40,757 nt of DNA. It comes from Deltaproteobacteria bacterium (GTDB lineage Bacteria; Myxococcota_A; Polyangia; JAAYKL01). Shown here piece after piece: positions 39,439 to 40,757 of the stretch (positions are counted from its first letter, which is position 1; each line of letters begins with the position of its first letter). The notes below the pieces were generated by a model. The model searched no databases. It saw only the letters and a list, made by a program, of their open reading frames with translations, and had not been told where the DNA came from. The stretch covers positions 1 to 40,757 of the forward strand of contig JAFGXQ010000072.1 of assembly GCA_016936575.1 (NCBI GenBank), written 5' to 3'. The translations under genes were made by a program, and so were the position numbers.

Positions 39439-40757
39439 TTAGTCTCCAAATTCGACTTTCCAAATTCCGACTGCTACATTGGCAAGTTGCTTCTGTCGCG
39501 AATCAACCTTATCCTCGTCCCATTCTTCATAATTTTCCGCGATGGCACGTGTCATTTGAAAGCCGCTTTCTTTGTAAAACGTCTTCTTTTGCTCGTACCC
39601 GCTATTCCCCAGGTCTCTATTGGCCGTTCGTTTTAACAGAGTCATGTTACCGAGACGAAAGATTAACGAATCCTGCTTGCTTTCATCAATGTGGCTCCAC
39701 TCCGCACCCGGATTTTCCGGCAAAATGTGTTCCAATGTAATGGACGCACTTTCAAAATCGAACTGCTGCTCGGAACGCTGACTTTCTATTTTGAACATGA
39801 TATACCGCACAATCTTCTTGTTTCTGCTATTGGTTGTACGGAATCCTTTTTCTGAAAAAGCAGCTTTAAACCTGTCATCATCTGGGTAAATATCTTTAAG
39901 GGAACGAAGAACAGATTCGACGTTGCCATACTCCCCTTCTGATACTCTTCTTGCAATGTCGTTATATAGTCGTTCCTGCTCTTGAGGCTGAAGATTGCAA
40001 ATCACGTTATATCTGAATGATACTACAACAACAGCTTTTAGAATGCGTGTGAACGCGTTGCGGTTGCTCTCGTAAAATTTTTCATTACAAGCCAAAAGCA
40101 TGGCAAGCGGTTGCTTAACACTAAACATTAATAGCTGTTTAAGTGCGTCTTTTTCCACATCATTCCAGATGCTATCCTGAGGGTCTCGCAATGCAGCATA
40201 GATGGATGCCGAGGTGTCCAGTTCCCGCAATAGTTTGAATGCCTGTTCTTTGGTTGAAATGCTGTGGCGAATTGTCTTGAACAGCTCAGATTTGCGAACT
40301 AACTTATTCTTGCTGTTCCAGAAAATTCTTAAGAATTCAGGAAAACGCTCACTTCCCAACCAATCTACAATTCGTTCCCATCGCTCCTCCAATGAATTCA
40401 TTTCAGTATCATGGACGCTATCGGAGCTGGCAATGACCGAGAAAAGGTAGTTTTTTAGAAGATCAGTCGATGAAAGACGAACGCCACGTGCATTAAGTGT
40501 CTCGAACACTTTAAACGCATTCAATTCGTCGGTGACTGAAATGACTGTGAAGACAAGCTTGTCCACAAGCTGATCTAAGAAAGAAGCAATCTCTTTACCA
40601 CTCTCTTCCGCAGCTCCCACCCGTCGTTTCAGTTTTTCCCTGAACCATCCAAATGCCTTGCGCAATTGATGTTCAGATGCCTTGATACCGCGCTGTGGCA
40701 ATTTCTCCAGCGGGACAAGATAATTTTGATAATATGCATTGTTATGCCGGTTAAGAG
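39439..40757 (-). CDS. DUF262/DUF1524 (GmrSD-like) protein, 5' end outside the window
   Basis: The reading frame stays open to the window edge (LNRHNAYYQNYL precedes the apparent TTG at 40701), so the N-terminus is cut off. The visible 438 residues include the end of the DUF262 region (FETLNARGVRLSSTDLLKNYLF, typical of ParB/DUF262 NTPase-like proteins). The C-terminal DUF1524 has a His-Asn-His-like nuclease core: LEHILPENP, then RLGNMTLL and N-x(7)-YEQKK. This is the pattern of GmrSD/BrxU-type modification-dependent restriction enzymes and related phage-defence proteins. Neighbouring genes beyond the window would settle whether it belongs to a defence island. Codon use is more AT-rich than the genes to its left. 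Confidence 0.85.
   Translation of the reverse strand, partial: LNRHNNAYYQNYLVPLEKLPQRGIKASEHQLRKAFGWFREKLKRRVGAAEESGKEIASFLDQLVDKLVFTVISVTDELNAFKVFETLNARGVRLSSTDLLKNYLFSVIASSDSVHDTEMNSLEERWERIVDWLGSERFPEFLRIFWNSKNKLVRKSELFKTIRHSISTKEQAFKLLRELDTSASIYAALRDPQDSIWNDVEKDALKQLLMFSVKQPLAMLLACNEKFYESNRNAFTRILKAVVVVSFRYNVICNLQPQEQERLYNDIARRVSEGEYGNVESVLRSLKDIYPDDDRFKAAFSEKGFRTTNSRNKKIVRYIMFKIESQRSEQQFDFESASITLEHILPENPGAEWSHIDESKQDSLIFRLGNMTLLKRTANRDLGNSGYEQKKTFYKESGFQMTRAIAENYEEWDEDKVDSRQKQLANVAVGIWKVEFGD

Noticed and set aside
39478..39492. Sigma-54 promoter-like TTGGCA...TTGC
   Set aside because: The spacing is too short for the -24/-12 consensus, and it lies inside the DUF1524 coding region.

Overview
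The window comes from a Gram-negative bacterium with moderate GC. The most likely group is a Myxococcota/Bradymonadales-like or other deltaproteobacterial lineage. This is inferred from several traits together: an NtrC-type sigma-54 activator, a two-domain PilZ-like protein, an FHA-GGDEF cyclase, a bactofilin, a heme-domain sensor kinase, and very large secreted cysteine-rich proteins with CC-x2-D-x-D-C repeats. No rRNA, functional tRNA, insertion sequence or CRISPR array was recognised.

Layout. 1-6.3 kb: a doubtful small gene; a lipoprotein; a membrane protein with an AMIN-like domain; a Nudix hydrolase; and a three-gene unit (RimB-like aspartic protease, RimK-like ligase fused to an RCK_C domain, AstE-like deacylase) that looks like a glutamate-tagging module. 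6.4-10.2 kb: an NAD-dependent epimerase, then yebC-ruvC-M23 peptidase. 10.4-16.5 kb: signalling genes (sigma-54 regulator, PilZ-like, REC-PAS), a DUF438 microprotein and an rseC-like/nitroreductase/SDR operon. A 614-bp gene-poor stretch at 12802-13415 can fold as a cloverleaf and carries a palindromic repeat.

16.6-25.7 kb: a secreted C-x3-C protein, deoC, FHA-GGDEF, bactofilin, a DUF5777/Rieske/DUF2231 envelope redox module, and ruvA-ruvB coupled to an unknown helical protein. ruvC lies about 13 kb away on the other strand. 25.7-30.2 kb: a heme-binding hybrid sensor kinase, a small alarmone synthetase fused to TPRs, and a ceramidase-like membrane protein with a possible lipidated N-terminus.

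30.1-39.1 kb is the most distinctive part. One strand carries a tight four-gene unit: a 1583-residue cysteine-rich lipoprotein, an 849-residue cysteine-rich lipoprotein, a UbiA prenyltransferase and Lgt. Lgt is the enzyme that would lipidate the first two products. Beyond an AT-rich intergenic region with two palindromes, the window ends inside a DUF262/DUF1524 (GmrSD-like) gene, probably a defence nuclease.

Shared themes are envelope biogenesis (lipoproteins, Lgt, M23 peptidase, AMIN-like protein, bactofilin), second-messenger signalling (c-di-GMP, (p)ppGpp) and Holliday-junction repair. Functional calls rest on motifs read by eye. No database search was run.
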